A stretch of 5,844 bases of DNA, from the NCBI GenBank assembly GCA_945860255.1, contig CAMAQI010000153.1, positions 1-5,844 on the forward strand, given 5' to 3'. Position 1 is the stretch's first letter; the number at the start of each line of letters is the position of its first letter. Shown one piece after another: positions 5,348 through 5,844 of this stretch. The translations under genes were made by a program, and so were the position numbers. The notes beneath the pieces were generated by a model that saw nothing but the letters and a program-made list of their open reading frames with translations, had not been told where the DNA came from and ran no database searches. Origin of the DNA: Methylacidiphilum caldifontis. Its GTDB lineage: Bacteria > Verrucomicrobiota > Verrucomicrobiia > Methylacidiphilales > CAMAQI01.

Positions 5348-5844
5348 TTAATTTTCCCGACTTAACATAAAATCAGCAATTGCGAGAAGTGGCTCTGCCT
5401 TTTTGCCGAGCGGTTTGATCGCCTTCATACTGAGTGCGGTGAGGCGTTTGGCCTCTTTTTGAGCCCCTTCAAGTCCGAGGAGGGCAGGGTAGGTTGATTT
5501 TTCAGCAACTAAATCTTTCCCCGCACTTTTTCCGAGTTTTTCAGTCGTTTGCGTGATATCAAGGATATCATCGACGACTTGGAAGGCGAGGCCGAGGTTT
5601 TGACCAAAGGTGGTCAGTGCTTTGAGCTGAACCGGTGTGGCGTTCGCAGACATCGCTCCGAGTCGAATGGAGGAGGAGATTAAAGCGGCGGTTTTACGTT
5701 CATGAATCCAGCGGAGTTGATTGAAGTCGGCCTTTTTTCCCTCCCCTTCAATATCGCCTACTTGACCGGCGATCAGCATTTTACTTCCGGAGGCAAAGGC
5801 GAGTTCTTGGATGAAATCGGCTGTTGAGTAGCGCGAGGTCGTTT
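5348..5844 (-). CDS. ispA: Polyprenyl diphosphate synthase (farnesyl/geranylgeranyl type), C-terminal part, start beyond right edge
   Basis: The frame stays open to the window edge. About 164 C-terminal residues are present of the roughly 295 usual for this family, so the first Asp-rich motif (DDxxD-FARM) is outside the window. Visible signatures are the helix GSKMLIAGQVGDIEGEG (fragment residues 19-35), the KT of RKTAALI (50-51), and the second Asp-rich motif with FQVVDDILD (87-95), which binds Mg and isopentenyl diphosphate. Next comes KLGKSAGKDLVAEKSTYPAL, the usual segment following it. The enzyme condenses isopentenyl diphosphate onto allylic diphosphates to make C15 or C20 prenyl diphosphate. 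Chain length cannot be read because the determinants sit before the first Asp motif. The family call is secure; the ispA name is the best fit over crtE/GGPPS but not certain. The Met near 5779 is internal, not a start. Confidence 0.93.
   Translation of the reverse strand, partial: TTSRYSTADFIQELAFASGSKMLIAGQVGDIEGEGKKADFNQLRWIHERKTAALISSSIRLGAMSANATPVQLKALTTFGQNLGLAFQVVDDILDITQTTEKLGKSAGKDLVAEKSTYPALLGLEGAQKEAKRLTALSMKAIKPLGKKAEPLLAIADFMLSREN

Overview
The window reads as chromosomal, vertically inherited bacterial DNA of moderate to low GC. The gene set suggests the PVC superphylum, most likely Verrucomicrobiota or a relative. This rests on three recognised but poorly characterised protein types: a small Lys-rich protein with a coiled coil and a C-terminal winged-helix-like domain, a charged protein beginning MKSSYELAMERL, and the particular agmatine deiminase subtype (WCRDHGP and GLGAYHC motifs). 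The assignment is recognition from memory, not a database search, and is tentative.

Layout. Positions 1-1557 hold the 3' six-sevenths of lepA (elongation factor 4) on the + strand. It overlaps by ATGA a small antibiotic-biosynthesis-monooxygenase (ABM) domain protein (1554-1907). About 210 bases of apparently non-coding DNA follow, ending in a perfect 32-base palindromic hairpin (2117-2148). That hairpin should terminate both the lepA-ABM transcript and the convergent gene for the basic DNA-binding-like protein (2170-2535, - strand). An AT-rich divergent region (2536-2725) separates this gene from a + strand cluster: agmatine deiminase (2726-3781), a Rieske [2Fe-2S] ferredoxin-like protein (3820-4131), and the MKSSYELAMERL-type protein (4128-4418), which overlaps the Rieske gene by ATGA.

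A non-coding gap (4419-4567) with a 10-bp inverted repeat and a small hairpin separates this cluster from a - strand run. Read in transcription order, that run is a polyprenyl diphosphate synthase whose start lies beyond the right edge (5348-5844), a previously easily missed 53-residue small ORF (5147-5308), and a multi-spanning membrane protein (4568-5122). The gaps are 39 and 24 bases, so these three could be one transcript.

How the genes work together. LepA acts on ribosomes, agmatine deiminase in polyamine synthesis from arginine, and the prenyl synthase in isoprenoid chain elongation. These are housekeeping roles without an obvious common pathway. I saw no mobile element, CRISPR array, RNA gene, phage gene or defence system. 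The items most worth a second look are the 53-residue ORF, the uncharacterised lineage-type small proteins, the possible leaderless promoter of the DNA-binding-like gene, and GATC over-representation.
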